NCBI GenBank assembly: GCA_024867545.1 | Contig: JANFNE010000030.1 | Span: forward strand, 496,001-560,000 | From: Phytopythium helicoides | Lineage: Eukaryota > Oomycota > Peronosporomycetes > Pythiales > Pythiaceae | Length of the DNA stretch: 64,000 nucleotides | Direction of reading: 5' to 3' | Part shown: positions 34,306 through 46,500 of the stretch, in pieces | How positions within the stretch are numbered: position 1 is the stretch's first letter | How the letters are laid out: the number at the start of each line of letters is the position of its first letter | The notes under the pieces: generated by a model | The model's input: only the letters and a program-made list of their open reading frames with translations | Databases searched by the model: none | Told to the model about the DNA's origin: nothing | Made by a program: the position numbers and the translations under genes

Positions 34306-34791
34306 GCGCTAGAACTGATCAGTAAATACACACAAGTCTTCATCTTCGTTATGAGTTACTTCAATGGGTTTCTTGTCCTTGAACCAGTAACCCCTTCCTG
34401 TAGCTCGTGGATGACGCATAGGAATCGTCAAGGCGTGCCTGTCGTGTATAGTACAGGCCTTGAACATCGAGGAGCGTCATGGAGAGCAGCCTAACGTGGA
34501 GTGACGGGAGAGATCGAAGATCTCAACACTGTGGGTGAATTTGGACGTACAACCGAAGACCATCACCATTCTATTGGAAGGAGTTTCGTCCGACGTGTCG
34601 AGCTCGTCGATTGTGTGATCAGTGCCACCAGATTTCACGCTTAGTTCAAGTGCTTGCTACCATCACCGATCGCGACCGACATTAGGCGGTTGTTGAAGGC
34701 GATAAACCTGTTTGCTCTTCCTCATACTAAGGAATTTCTCGGAGCTCAACCAGCCAGCAACGGCCAAGTTCATTCTGTTGTTTTAAAGAGT
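34306..34791. other. Intergenic region without a supported gene
   Basis: About 485 bp. No open frame with protein-like composition. A short hairpin (GCCTGT...ACAGGC) lies near 34437-34460. Nothing else was recognised. Confidence 0.45.
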
Positions 34792-35097
34792 TTATGCTAG
34801 TCTGGTCTGTGCTGATGCATCCAAACTGGAGTCTGGGCTCTCAAGAAGTGGAGCATCAACAATTTGAGATCGACTGCTTACAGACAAGCTACTCATTTGG
34901 TGGATGCAGTCTTCGCTTTCTTGCTCATCATGCTTTACTTGCTCGACTTCTCTGTGGTTGTGGTGCCCTCGAGTGCGTTTGCGTAGCTGTTCTGCTTTTT
35001 TATCCTGATAATAAAACTCATCAAGGTGTTCAAGTTTGTTCGCACAGAAATACATTGGAGCACTTGGTGAAGGAGATCTGACAACCGTCGGCGTCAA
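34792..35097 (-). CDS. Possible coding exon or short unknown protein
   Basis: An open minus-strand frame continues upstream to a stop near 35160, with no ATG at its 5' end; the first internal ATG would give 87 aa. The translation is unlike a shadow frame: hydrophilic and Glu/Lys/Ser-rich with no GC-driven bias (for example KLEHLDEFYYQDKKAEQLRK). It lies downstream of the DDX49 stop on the same strand, but the GTAAGT donor near the end of the DDX49 frame does not join it in phase. It could be a last exon of an unrecognised gene or a remnant. No family is recognised. Confidence 0.3.
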   Translation of the reverse strand: MTPTVVRSPSPSAPMYFCANKLEHLDEFYYQDKKAEQLRKRTRGHHNHREVEQVKHDEQESEDCIHQMSSLSVSSRSQIVDAPLLESPDSSLDASAQTRLA

Positions 35098-35210
35098 AGG
35101 GAAGAAGTCATTGCTCAGAGCCGTACGTTTAATCAGGAAATGTGGGGTGTATTTACTTCACAGTTTTGTTTGAGTCGGTGATCTGGCATCTCGGGCTGGC
35201 GAGTTTACGA

Positions 35211-36803
35211 TCAGGCTTGACCAGCTTCCAACTTACGCTTCTTCTTCTCCTTTTGCTGCTGCCGCTGCGCCTTCCGAGCCTGCACCTTGTCGTCAAACCC
35301 GCGTTCCGACAGCCGCATCTTGGCGACTCGCGAGGCAGTGGTCACATCGTTCAGCATCTTCAACACGCGCGACTCTGGCGCCTGAGGCTCGTAGTCGTCC
35401 ATCTTCTTTCCGATCGCGCTCTCGACATTCTGCAGTAACTCAATGTCATGCTGCGTCACGAGTGAGATTGCTTGACCATTGCGTCCTGCACGTGCCGTAC
35501 GACCGACGCGGTGGATATAGTCGTCCGAGTCACGCGGCAGGTCAAAGTTGAGTACCAGGTCGACCTGGGGAATGTCAAGACCTCGACTTGCCACGTCCGT
35601 GCTGACTAGGATGTGCGCGGCACCACTTCGGAACTTGCCGAGCGCTGCAAGTCGGCGCGCCTGGGACATCATTGAGTGCAGCGTGACTGTTTTGATGCCG
35701 AGCTCTGTTGCGATCTCACCCACGAGTGCACACATCTTGCACGTCGAAACAAACACCATCATGGATTGCATCTGGCGAATGGAAGTGATAGCCGCCGAGG
35801 CGGTGGCCAGTGCCTCGCGCTCGAGTTGGTCCTTCGCCTTCTTGCCCGACTTGAGCTTTTTCCCCTTGCTCTGTTCGGCGTTGTCATCGTCTCCATCCTC
35901 GTCGCTGTTTGGGTCCAGGCGCGACAGCAAGTACATGAGGTAGGTCATCTTGACCTGCGCCGGAATGAATAAATAAAACTGCTTGAGCGTCGTGACCGTC
36001 TTGACGGAGGGCGTGGCGTCGAAGCGGAACATCTCTTTGCCATCGGCGGACGAGACTAGCGCCAGCTCCTCGAGTCGGTCGAGGTTGGCCGTCATGGTGG
36101 CCGAGAAGAGCAGGGTCTGGCGCTTGGCGGGCATCTTGTCGAGGATAAAGCTCAGGTCCTTGACGAACGATACGTCGAGAAGTCGGTCAGCCTCGTCGAG
36201 CACGAGGAACTTGAGCAGCGAGACGTTGGGCGGGTTGGGGCGCAGCAGGTGGTCGTGGAAGCGGCCGGGCGTGGCGATGATGATGTGCGGGCGTTCCTGC
36301 AGCGCCAGCGCCTGCTTGAGCATGTCGACGCCGCCGACGATCACCGCGCAGCGCACGCCCATGGAGCTTCCAAAGGCGCTGAACTGCTCGCCAATCTGGA
36401 ACGCGAGCTCGCGCGTGGGCGTGAGCACGAGAGCAAATGGCCCATACGGGTCCTTGCTGAGCGCGTGCAGGATGGGCAGCGCGAACGCCGCCGTCTTACC
36501 GCTGCCTGTCTGAGCGCAGCCCATGACGTCGCGACCACGCAGCACCGGCGGGATGCAGTGGGCCTGCACTGGCGTCGGGTAGCGGATGCCCAGCAGCTCG
36601 CACTTGTTGACCAGCCACGGGTCGAGCCCCAAGTTCAGGAACGAGATGCGCACATCGCTCGCCGCCTCGGACGTCACCTGCACTTTGTTGCTGCTCGCTG
36701 CCTCGTTGGCAGCACTAGGAGCGAGCGAAGGAGCTGCAGACGGAGCGGAAGAGGCCGCCGGCAGAGCTTCCGGCCGCTTGCGCTTGCCGAACAGCACGCT
36801 CAT
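35211..36803 (-). CDS. DDX49: DEAD-box RNA helicase, DDX49/Dbp8 type
   Basis: A single-exon protein of about 530 aa. All DEAD-box motifs are present: the Q motif (GIRYPTPVQAHCIP), motif I (AQTGSGKT), Ia (PTRELAFQ), Ib (ATPGR), II (VLDEAD), III (SATM), IV (MMVFVSTC), V (STDVASRGLD) and VI (HRVGRTARAG). Dbp8/DDX49 helicases assist 40S ribosomal subunit assembly in the nucleolus. A charged insert between motifs III and IV (DEDGDDDNAEQSKGKKLK) and a Lys-rich C-terminal tail are present. The frame is open upstream to 36881, but MSVLFGKRKRP at 36803 is the better start because the extension is not protein-like. No frame break was seen. Confidence 0.9.
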   Translation of the reverse strand: MSVLFGKRKRPEALPAASSAPSAAPSLAPSAANEAASSNKVQVTSEAASDVRISFLNLGLDPWLVNKCELLGIRYPTPVQAHCIPPVLRGRDVMGCAQTGSGKTAAFALPILHALSKDPYGPFALVLTPTRELAFQIGEQFSAFGSSMGVRCAVIVGGVDMLKQALALQERPHIIIATPGRFHDHLLRPNPPNVSLLKFLVLDEADRLLDVSFVKDLSFILDKMPAKRQTLLFSATMTANLDRLEELALVSSADGKEMFRFDATPSVKTVTTLKQFYLFIPAQVKMTYLMYLLSRLDPNSDEDGDDDNAEQSKGKKLKSGKKAKDQLEREALATASAAITSIRQMQSMMVFVSTCKMCALVGEIATELGIKTVTLHSMMSQARRLAALGKFRSGAAHILVSTDVASRGLDIPQVDLVLNFDLPRDSDDYIHRVGRTARAGRNGQAISLVTQHDIELLQNVESAIGKKMDDYEPQAPESRVLKMLNDVTTASRVAKMRLSERGFDDKVQARKAQRQQQKEKKKRKLEAGQA

Positions 36804-37508
36804 CGCGATGGTCGAGGTGGCCGAATGACGAATGAGCAGTGCGTCACCACCCATTTTGTAGACGAAGGCCGTGCTATGCACGGAGGAGGTCTGGATTTCT
36901 GAGTTTCTGAAGTTGGCAAGTGTCCACTCTGCTCATGGGCGATGGAGACGTTGACGATGGGGTCTTCGCTTGTTGTGAAGGTGAAGAGCCTAGCGAGGGT
37001 GGTTGCTTGGCCGCCATAGACGCTATGGCGAGTTTGGACCTACGACACCATCAATGGGAAACTCCATCACCATGTTTTATTTGATCGAAGAGCAGCACAA
37101 GACAAGACAACCATGCTTTACTTTCAGACTACCAGGAAATGCAACAGATTTCAGAGTTGCCTCCAGCAATAAACGGCAACCCCGAATAGCAGCTGATGGT
37201 TGTCTTGCATCGTTTTGTCCTGACAACGCCTAACAGTTCTTCTCGTATTGCAAACAAGAGATGTTGAATCTTCCTGCTTTTTCTCGGGGTGTGCACGCAG
37301 CTGCAAATGCGTGGTGCAAGTCGAACTTCATGGACAATATTCGCTTGAGCGTACGCAAAGATTCCGCTCATATTCGATTAGCACAAGCTGGCTTGTCGGG
37401 AGCACGGACATGCTTTTGAACCCTCAGGATGAAACACCCAATTTTCGCTGAAGACTTTCGGGCACACTTCAATATGGATCACTTCAACGTGCATGACCAC
37501 AACTACTA
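36804..37508. other. Intergenic region without a supported gene
   Basis: About 700 bp between the HERC-type gene's stop and the DDX49 start, both on the minus strand. It must hold the DDX49 promoter. A perfect inverted repeat CGCCATAG-ACG-CTATGGCG stands at 37012-37030. Open frames are short and without motif. Confidence 0.5.
37012..37030. promoter_or_regulatory. Perfect inverted repeat upstream of DDX49
   Basis: Eight-base arms CGCCATAG and CTATGGCG with a three-base centre (ACG). It lies about 210 bp upstream of the DDX49 start. It could be a site for a dimeric factor; no match to a known site is claimed. Confidence 0.4.
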
Positions 37509-40500
37509 CTACAGACGGAGCTGGTCGGTGGCGCTGACGTCAGTCCAGCCACTCATCTCGGTGTCAGCGAGGCGGAAGTCGCCGTCCATCTCGACGCAGT
37601 TGTGAATGGCGTAGAGGAGTTGGCGACGGCAGACCTCGTCGCTGGAGTACCGCGGAAGCTGCAGCGCGAAGAAGCACGTGTGCGACTTGGGCAGCTGCGC
37701 GTCCATGGCGGTGGTGGTTGAAGCACTCGATGCAGCGCTGGTATTCGCTGACGAACCGTCCCCATTGCCAGGAGCTAACGACTGAATTTTGAATTTCTGG
37801 TGAAACTGCGCCGCTCCCATCGGCAGTCGAGAGCGAGCCCAGACGAACCGCAGGAAGGCGCGGCGGTCGGGCGTCTCCATACCTTCGAGCACACGCCAGA
37901 AGCGTTGCACAAACTCGTCAGTTGGTGATACATCCTCGTCGTACTCGGTGTTGGCGCGCAGCAAGGATACATCGATTTCATCCACACCACACATTCGTGA
38001 TTCCAGGTCTGTCCATGTAAGCACGGCGAGTGCCGACACCGGCAGGATCGAGTTGAGCCCGCGCTTGAGCAGCATTATAGCCTCATGCGCCTCGTGAACG
38101 CGCGCACGGAGCATGCGTCTCAAATACAACTCAAGATTGTCGAGCGTGACGGAAATACTACAACCTCCGGGAAGCAGTTCAACGGAGCGACCGTCTGATA
38201 AAGTTGTCGTAAAGTCCAGATCCATTGCTACAAGTTGCTCCTCAAGGTGCTTGCATGACTTGGATAAATTCCGGCACTTTACGTTCTCTTCAAAAATTGC
38301 TCGGAGGCTTTTCCACAGTGAAAAAGCAACGTAGTCCGTCTCCTTCAGAGAAGAAAGTGCACTCTCGATGCTTTCATCCCACAATCCTCCTGTAAACTCG
38401 CTTACTGCATCGTCTTCAGCCGTCAATTGCTTCCAAGTGCTTGTTGCCAAGTCAAGTCGAACGCAAACCCCAGTTCGGAGACAGATTCCCAGCATTTGCC
38501 CAAAGAATACAAACATCTCTTTGTACAACTGATACTTCTCCTCGGCGCTCTCAGCCAGTAGGGACGTGCGGCTATCGGATTCTCGCGGCTTTGCTGAAAC
38601 GATACTACCGTTGATTACAAACTTTTCGCGAGAGTCTCCAACTCCGTTTCGCCAATTCGGGCTTGGAAGCAAGAATGGTAGCAAGCACTTGACTGGTGGT
38701 TCTTTTTGCGAATTTGCATGATTATTGTTGTTGTTTTCGCCAGCAACTTCACCACTCGGCTCCAGTGCCTGCAACTCCGCGAAAAACTGGGAAAAGAATT
38801 CACGATACGGTCCCCCGTAGTCATCGGCTCCTTCCCCTTCAAATTTGACTTTGAAGGACCGCAGCTGACCGTCATCCATCGGATGAGAATATACCATCCG
38901 CAGTGTCCGCAATGGGAGAAAGTGGAGAACTTCAAACGCCTGCCCAAACAAGGAGAGGAACAAACTTTTGGTTGTTCCAGGGTGGCACTTTGCGGCTGCA
39001 GCCTTCAGTCGGTTCACCTGGAGATGAGGTAAATCATCTGGGTAGTCATACTCATCCTCTGCTTTACGGGGTGAGTTGGCTGTGCGCTGCATCAAGGCCG
39101 TGAACAATGAATTTTTGAGACATACAAAGACGCTTCCTCGGCAAGCCGAAAGCAGTTGACAAGGCTGATAAACCCCACAGCAAGCATAGTATTTCCAGGT
39201 CAGGTCAAAGAATGGTAGAGAGCGTCGCATAACTAAGTTAAAATAACGAAGCAGCGCAAACCTCGCAACCAGAACGATCGTAGATACATCGTTGCTGATT
39301 TCATCTCGACTAACAGCAATCCCGTCGAAGAAACCTGGGTGTCGACTCTGTCGATCGAGAACTAATTCAATGAGCGCTTCAGGAGACAAATTCCACGGGC
39401 TTGTCCGAGTTGACTCGCAATATTCGTCCACAATATTGATTAGCTGCCGGTCTGCCACAATGCCACTCCATTTTTTGTGCTGGGAAAAGACTATGAACTC
39501 ATCCAGGGATAGTGAAAGATTTGGGTTAGAGCGGCAAGTGGTGATCTTACTGTCAGCAGGCCCACTTGTGTCAGTCTCTCGTGAATAATCAGGCAATTTA
39601 AGATCCGACGCCACTGTGAGAGTTGAGACGCGCAGCCTACTTGGATGAAAGTACCACGCGCCATCTTCACCTTCCACATGAACCCAAATGCGTCCATACG
39701 CTACACCAGCAACGACACCATGTCCGCGAGCAGTTCGAACGCGTTCTCCTGCAAGAAACCCAAAAGGCTCACAGGTAGAAGGTCTTTTATCGACCCAAAG
39801 TGACCAGCCTGCACGTGTTTCTACAAACTGAGTCGTTCCTGAAAGCCAGTGACTAGCAATCTGGTGTGCGTCACGCAAGAGCTCGTGGCGAATGGATTGG
39901 TGCTCAATCATACAATTCATAAGCTCGCATGCTATCAAGCAGTCATCAATGTCACCCTTTAACGACTCGGTATCATGAGCCCATGATGGGAAGCTAGGTA
40001 GTGTTGATGCGCCACCAGGGTTCGTCAAGTCACCCGAGAACAAAGTATCGCCAACAATAGTGACACGCTGATGGCGTGAATACAAAGCGACGGCAGGGTA
40101 AACTTCACCAACCACGTTATCAAAAGCAATACCCAAGGACTCTCCATTCTTGGTAAATGCTAGTGTCCCGCGTTCACAGTCGAGATGAACTCCGATGGTG
40201 TCACCTTCGCCGAAACCGTCGCTAAAGGTACGAACCCGGTTCCGCTGATAGTATAGTGCCTTGTCTCCAATAAACCCCCAAGACTGATCATCGGCACCTA
40301 AAAAGGAATCGACATTTAGGCGACGCGTGGCCACACCCACAAAAATGTACGAGGAGCTTGACTTGTCAATCCGAACCGACCATGCATGCTGACCTGTAGT
40401 CAGTCCTTGCTCCGCACACGCTGCCTTCCACGAATCATTGCCCGCGTAGGACACACTCGTACCGTCCTCGGAATATGTAAGGAGGCTAGTTCGGCTTCTC

Positions 40501-43500
40501 TTACGGTCAAAAATGTACTCGGTTGGATAGTCTTCCCAACATTGATCAGGAACAGAGGTTATTTTATCACCCGTGCTCTGAAATATGGCACCTAGATCAA
40601 ATGAAACTGCAGGGGTATACTCATAAGCACCATCAATCGCTTGAACTCCGCTACCTTGTGTCACAAAGCACATCACGTGCAGTAGTTCAACGTAAGCCTG
40701 CATGTACGGCGAGTATAGCAGTCGATCTTGAGCAGTCTCCCGTGAGAGTCTTTGCTTTGCTGCTGTAACTATTTCTCGAACTGATAACTTGGACGAGTTT
40801 AGAAGAAACGACAAGTTTTCATTGCTACAACCACTCCTGTAAAGCACCACCAAAATCCGAGTGATCGTGTGAAGGACGAAGCACTTCAATGGCAAATTTG
40901 TAGCTGCCAAGCAGTATCGTAGCCTCCTGAGCACTCGGCATGCGATGGACGATTTGTGCAGCGTTGAGAAGGACGTGTTAGCGTGTAATTTTGCCTCCGA
41001 AAACACGATCTCAACAAGCCAAATAGAGATTTCAACTGCTGGTTCCGTCAAAACCTGCTTATCTGCTCGCTGGATTTCACGTTGTGTCCAGAGATATGCC
41101 TCAAACTGCTTATTCTTTGCAGCTGTTTCAAGCTGGTCGACTATGAAGTCAGACAATTTGAGGAATACAGTTTCGTAGTCCTCTCTAAGCATTCTTAAAA
41201 TCGTATGCGCTACAATCTTCTTTGTTGACAAATAATTGAATTCCGACTCATGCGCATATTCCGAAAGTTGGTCGCCTCGATATAGCACCAATCGCGTTAG
41301 GTTGAGAATATCTTGGCACGATAGCGGTATATCTATCAACCCCTCTGTGATTTGAGCTTGCTGTTCATATCTGATAATGCTAACAGCCAAAAACCGACAA
41401 TAAAGTACCGCGAGCTGACGCTCAAGAAAACGCAGCAATTTTAAGAGTCCGACGACGTCAAGCTTTCTGATCTCTTTGTCGAACTCACTGTCAATAAAAC
41501 TACTTTCCGTTTGATGCTTCTGTTGCGACGTTGGTCGGTTCAAACCTGGAGTAGGCGATGGCATTGAATCGGATTCTAGTTGATTTGGTTTCCACACTGA
41601 CATAAAGTCCAATTCCATATTTGAAAGGTAGCCACCTTCTTCAAACGGATAGTATGTTTCACCAAACACTTTTCGACCCATTTCTTTTTCAGTTAGTGGT
41701 AGTGGAAGAAATACATCCTCATAATCTATCCTCGATTCGGTGCCGCTATGATTGCATAAATTATGATTTGGTGAATGCTCATCACCAACAGCACTGGAAA
41801 GAGCTTCAGTATTATATTCTCCAGATACACGGCTAGTTTCCTCCATCATCGGGTAATCTGATTCCGAATGGATAACGTTTGTAGGCTTCAGTGAGCTAAC
41901 CGGGTCGGGATAAAGCGTATCATGTATCTGAAAGGTGGAATATAACCCGTCTACTGCTGCATCTTGGATTTCATCGTCATCTTCGTCGTTATTGATCCGA
42001 GTCTCTTCAAGATCGAGTTGCTTTTTTTCAAGAGAAAGCTGCAACTTGCTCAAGTAGTCTAGATTATCGACAATCCATGCGGACGCTGATACCATGTCAT
42101 TCTCAGTCTGCTTTAAGGCCAAGATGCACCATTCCTCAGGAAAACCCATCAGCATCAGCTCTTCGACAAATTCAGCGCGATTCTCTTCTGCCTCTGAGTC
42201 TTCTCCTCCGTCTCCATCTTCATCTTCTTCCTCGTCAAGATGGCCAAGTTCGTTGTCACTATCTTCGCCGGTCTCCTCCTCACCTTCCATCTCTTCATCC
42301 TCGGCATCCTCTTCGCCTGAATGATCACTTAATTCCCTGTAGTTTGTGCATAGCTGAGGATCAGTCGTGCTTTTGTCGATACCCCACTTTGCTGCTCTAG
42401 TCGATTCAGTGATTGGCATCTCGACATCTTGAATCTTCATCTCAGGCAAATGAGTATCGCAATTGACCCTTGCTTTTGCATCCAATGCAACGGAGAAAAA
42501 ATCGCCAAGGTCTTGGGAGCCCTGTACTCCTAAATCAATCAGTATCGAGTAAATACGCTGCCGAAGTCGGAACGTTTTTCGTTCAACCTGTGCCAGTGTC
42601 TCAAATTCGACTCCTCCATCATCATTTGAAGCTATTTGGAAGATTTTCTCTACTAGCTCTGTGCTGGTCTTGATCTCTGATGCAGTGGAATCAATGTGAA
42701 TACACTGAGCGAGACACTTGAGCAGCAAATTACCGGTCTGCATTGCCTCAATTGATCTCTCGAGTTTGGGTAACCTCTCCTGTTTCGATTCGACTGGAGA
42801 GCTGGAGTCTCGAAACGTAAGCGTGGGCCACGAATGAAGCTCTACTAGACTTTCTAAAATTCCTGGAAGCATTCGTTGCGCTTGCTTCAGCAATTGGTGA
42901 TGAAGATATACCCCCGCGGGTCTGATAGTGTTTGAGCTGCCCTGGCTACTAGATACAGCAGCTATTGCACTAAATTGTTTCGAAGGACTCAACTCATCCC
43001 ATCGTACACTTACATACTCTGGTAGACCAGTACAGGTTTCACTTTGTTCTATAGGAGATAAATTGGACTTATTCAACGCTCGAGTGGTTGCTGAATTTGG
43101 GTAGCCTTGTGAAACCACCTTAGTTAAAGTAACAACAGTAGGTACGTCTGAAACGCGCGCCAAACTCGATGACGTTCCGTGCGAAATCACATGAACAGGG
43201 TCTCGAGTTACCTTTAACTGAGCTGTAATGCCTGGACGTAATGACGACTCGACAGCTCCTCCTAAAAAATACAAAGACCCAGTCATGTCAACCTGAGAGA
43301 TTAGCTCATGAGAAATCACACTATTGCGAAACGCCAAATTTCTCTGTTCGAAGGAGCTTGAAGACTTATCAAGAAGTGTACCAACCGTACACTCAATTGC
43401 ATGCTTCCAAGATGGGTTTTGATTATCCGTGGTGTGCATGTATAGATGCTGAAGTAGCTCAACGAGCTCATTGACGATAGTGATGTTTCGTTGAGCTCTG

Positions 43501-46500
43501 AATTCTTCGAGCTGAATGATATTTGCCGGCAATATACCTCCTATGCCAGATTCACTAACTGTTTCAGGGGATAAGAGACCACTGTGAATACCATTGGGGA
43601 ATAATAGGGTCCATGGCACAGTCTCTGGAGCAGAGCCATTGTTTTCTGAGGCTGTCTCCATCGGAAAAACAGCTATACCGGCCCCTATTACTCGAATAAC
43701 CTGCTGAATGAATCCAAAGTCTCGATGTAGATACTTGATACCTCCTTCGCTTGGCACTGAAAACAATACTTCGGTTGCTGTAATAGGGCTAACGAGTGGC
43801 AGAAGCTTCCTCAAAACGCGTAAAGTGGACTGTTGAAGCTGCCAAGAATCACTCACTAAGAATGTCCGCCATAGCAAAAGCATCCAAGGAGAAAAATGAG
43901 TTTGAAAATGCATTATTCCTTCAGGAGATGAGCCAAGTTGAACCAAGAGAGCAAATAGATCTACTAGACGCACATATTGCGAAGGTAGAAGGACTGGTGA
44001 CCTGTCCGTAGTAGTTAAGGCTCCGGTTCGACCAGTGATGCTCGTGCCTACGCTGCTCGACGCCTTGAGCTCGTCGAAAACGACACGCACGTGAATAGGC
44101 GATAGTGCACGGTTGTGGAATCTACACTGATGGATCCATCCATCGAAGCATGAAAACGCTAGCAGCTCACTGTTATTGGTCGTTCGAAAACTTGCTTGAT
44201 TTGTATTCGTAAGTGAATACTGAAGTAACTCTAGCAACGATCGTGTGGAGTCTTTTTGATTTGGTATTCCATCCGCCGCTAGCCTGCCAAATTGAAGGGG
44301 AAGGTCTACACTTCGCGTCGCCCACACTGCAGCAAATTGACTCGTGACAGCACGCTGAGAATCCAGGACACCGTTGATATACAGCCGCACCTTCGAACCC
44401 TCAACAATAATAGCGATGTGGATCCACTTATTGCTCGGAATCGGCTCTTTGGATACTAGCCGCTCGCTTAGTATGTTATCAAACTTCCTAGATTTTGTTT
44501 GGAAATTGTCGGAACTACCGTTTGGGATGTGAAGTACAAATCCGACCTCAACTTGCCATGTAGCTGGGCTTTCAGGAACAAGCATCAAGTATGGATTAAG
44601 CTCATCTTCATTTCCACGGACAAAGACTAGTTGGCGATCCATCAGATCCGTCGTCGAAGCACCTTCCAATGTAGCTTCAGCTGGACTTTGTGTATATATC
44701 CATGTTGTGATACTGAATTCGTTGGCCTTGAGAAGTGGAGACATAGCAGCTTTTCCAGCGGGAGGAGTCATCATACCTTGATATGTGCAAGTAACGCGGC
44801 GATGTATAGGAGAAACTCTCGTAATTGAATCAATAACATCAAAGCTCCGACGGACTCCACTTGATGTGGAGCTGTTACTTTGCCCTTCGGGTGGATTAGA
44901 AATACTATCAGACTTCAGATCCCATCCAGGAATTACAAGCTTTGCCGTGCGTAGAGCCTCTGCATACACAACTTCGAGAGGTCTGGACACTACCGAAGGT
45001 GTAGTCGCTAGCATTGTAGTTGCTAGGAAGCTGAGCGGAGTCTCATTCTTCTGTATTGGGCGAGCAAATGTTGCGCAAACCGATTGAAAAATTGTCCACA
45101 ACGTTCTATACAAGTTTGAGTGGGGTTTTGACGACACCATAGCTCCTGAGCGAGGTGAGCTTCTTGCTGAATAATCGATCAATGCAAGTGTCGAGTTGGA
45201 TCGAGTAGCTGACGAAAGCAAGCGAGTCTTTTCCGACTCGATTAGTTCAGCACCAGGCAAGGTCTGCAGCAATTGGTGGAGAAGTGGTAGAATACCAATG
45301 TCACCCACAAACTCGAACTGATCAGCGCCAAAGTTCATCCCCCAAGATGCAATTAGTTCCGCTAGCACCCAAAATCGACTATTGTCTTGTGACTCAATAG
45401 TTGCATCCGCCTTATCTGCGATGAGCTCAGTTAGCTGCATCAAAAAGTCAGAGAGGGCATTGTTGTATATTGCTGTGTAGTAAACCCCAGCGTTTTGAAG
45501 CGATATCAAGTCTGGTGAAAGAAGAGCAGGGCCATTTTTAGACCGTAAAACGAGTGCCTGGGTAACTTGATGGGCAACATCGGCTTGAATCGAATCACTA
45601 GAGATAGTAGAAAGCATCTCCCATAGTATTTCAAACCCACGCGTTGAAAAGCTTCGTCTCCGACAAGGATCAATCAGAAAAGCTTTGATAGCATTTGGAG
45701 ATGGCATTGAATCACTTGTGGATATGAATTGCACAATTCTTTTGCTTACTATTGCCAGACTTGATTCCACCTCAACCTTTTTGTCTATGTACAGCAAAGC
45801 TTTCCAACGCGATATCGTATGTACAACGATGCGAACAATTCTCCATTTCGAGGACGGAAAGGCTGCCAAGAACGGAAGCTGGCTATACGTGTAGCGAGCA
45901 TGAAGGTGCTGATTCTTTTCGGATGTCCTACGCGAGGGTGAGAAGATCATATCATTGTATGCATACGCAATAAATGCGGGATTCTGGGGACAAATAAATC
46001 CTGAATCCCTTTCTTGATTTGCGTGTTCTTCTTCATCATAAACATCTACAAGAAGTAGTAATTCGAGACGTTTGATATATTGGTCTTGATGGGCTAGAAT
46101 CTGGTCAAGTTTGTCATCAGTAGTTGATTGGGAAGGTTGCTCATTTCGAATAAAGGTTTTCATTGATGCAACTAGGCGTCGAATGTCTGCAACGTATCTC
46201 CATAGTGCTAAGAAGCTCGATGGAGGCGAGGTCTGTGCCGTTGATTTCTCGCTATATAGACGGTAAAGTGCAAAATGGAATGCCTGTAGAGATAGTGCGC
46301 TATGATGAATAAGAGCTGCATATGCGGCTTTCTCGATTCTAATGTCATTCAGCCTTATTTGATTTTCGCGAGGATCTGCAGCCCCACTAGTTTGCTTCTG
46401 CTTGCTCGCTAATTGTATAAGCATTCGATACGATGCATCCGATCTCGCATAGCGTTCTCTAATCCATTCACAGAGTTTATCCCCACAAGTGGACCAATCG

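Noticed and set aside
35140..35230. A GTAAGT donor near the end of DDX49 that could join the minus-strand frame at 34792-35160
   Set aside because: The phases do not match at any acceptor tried, and the helicase ends normally without it.
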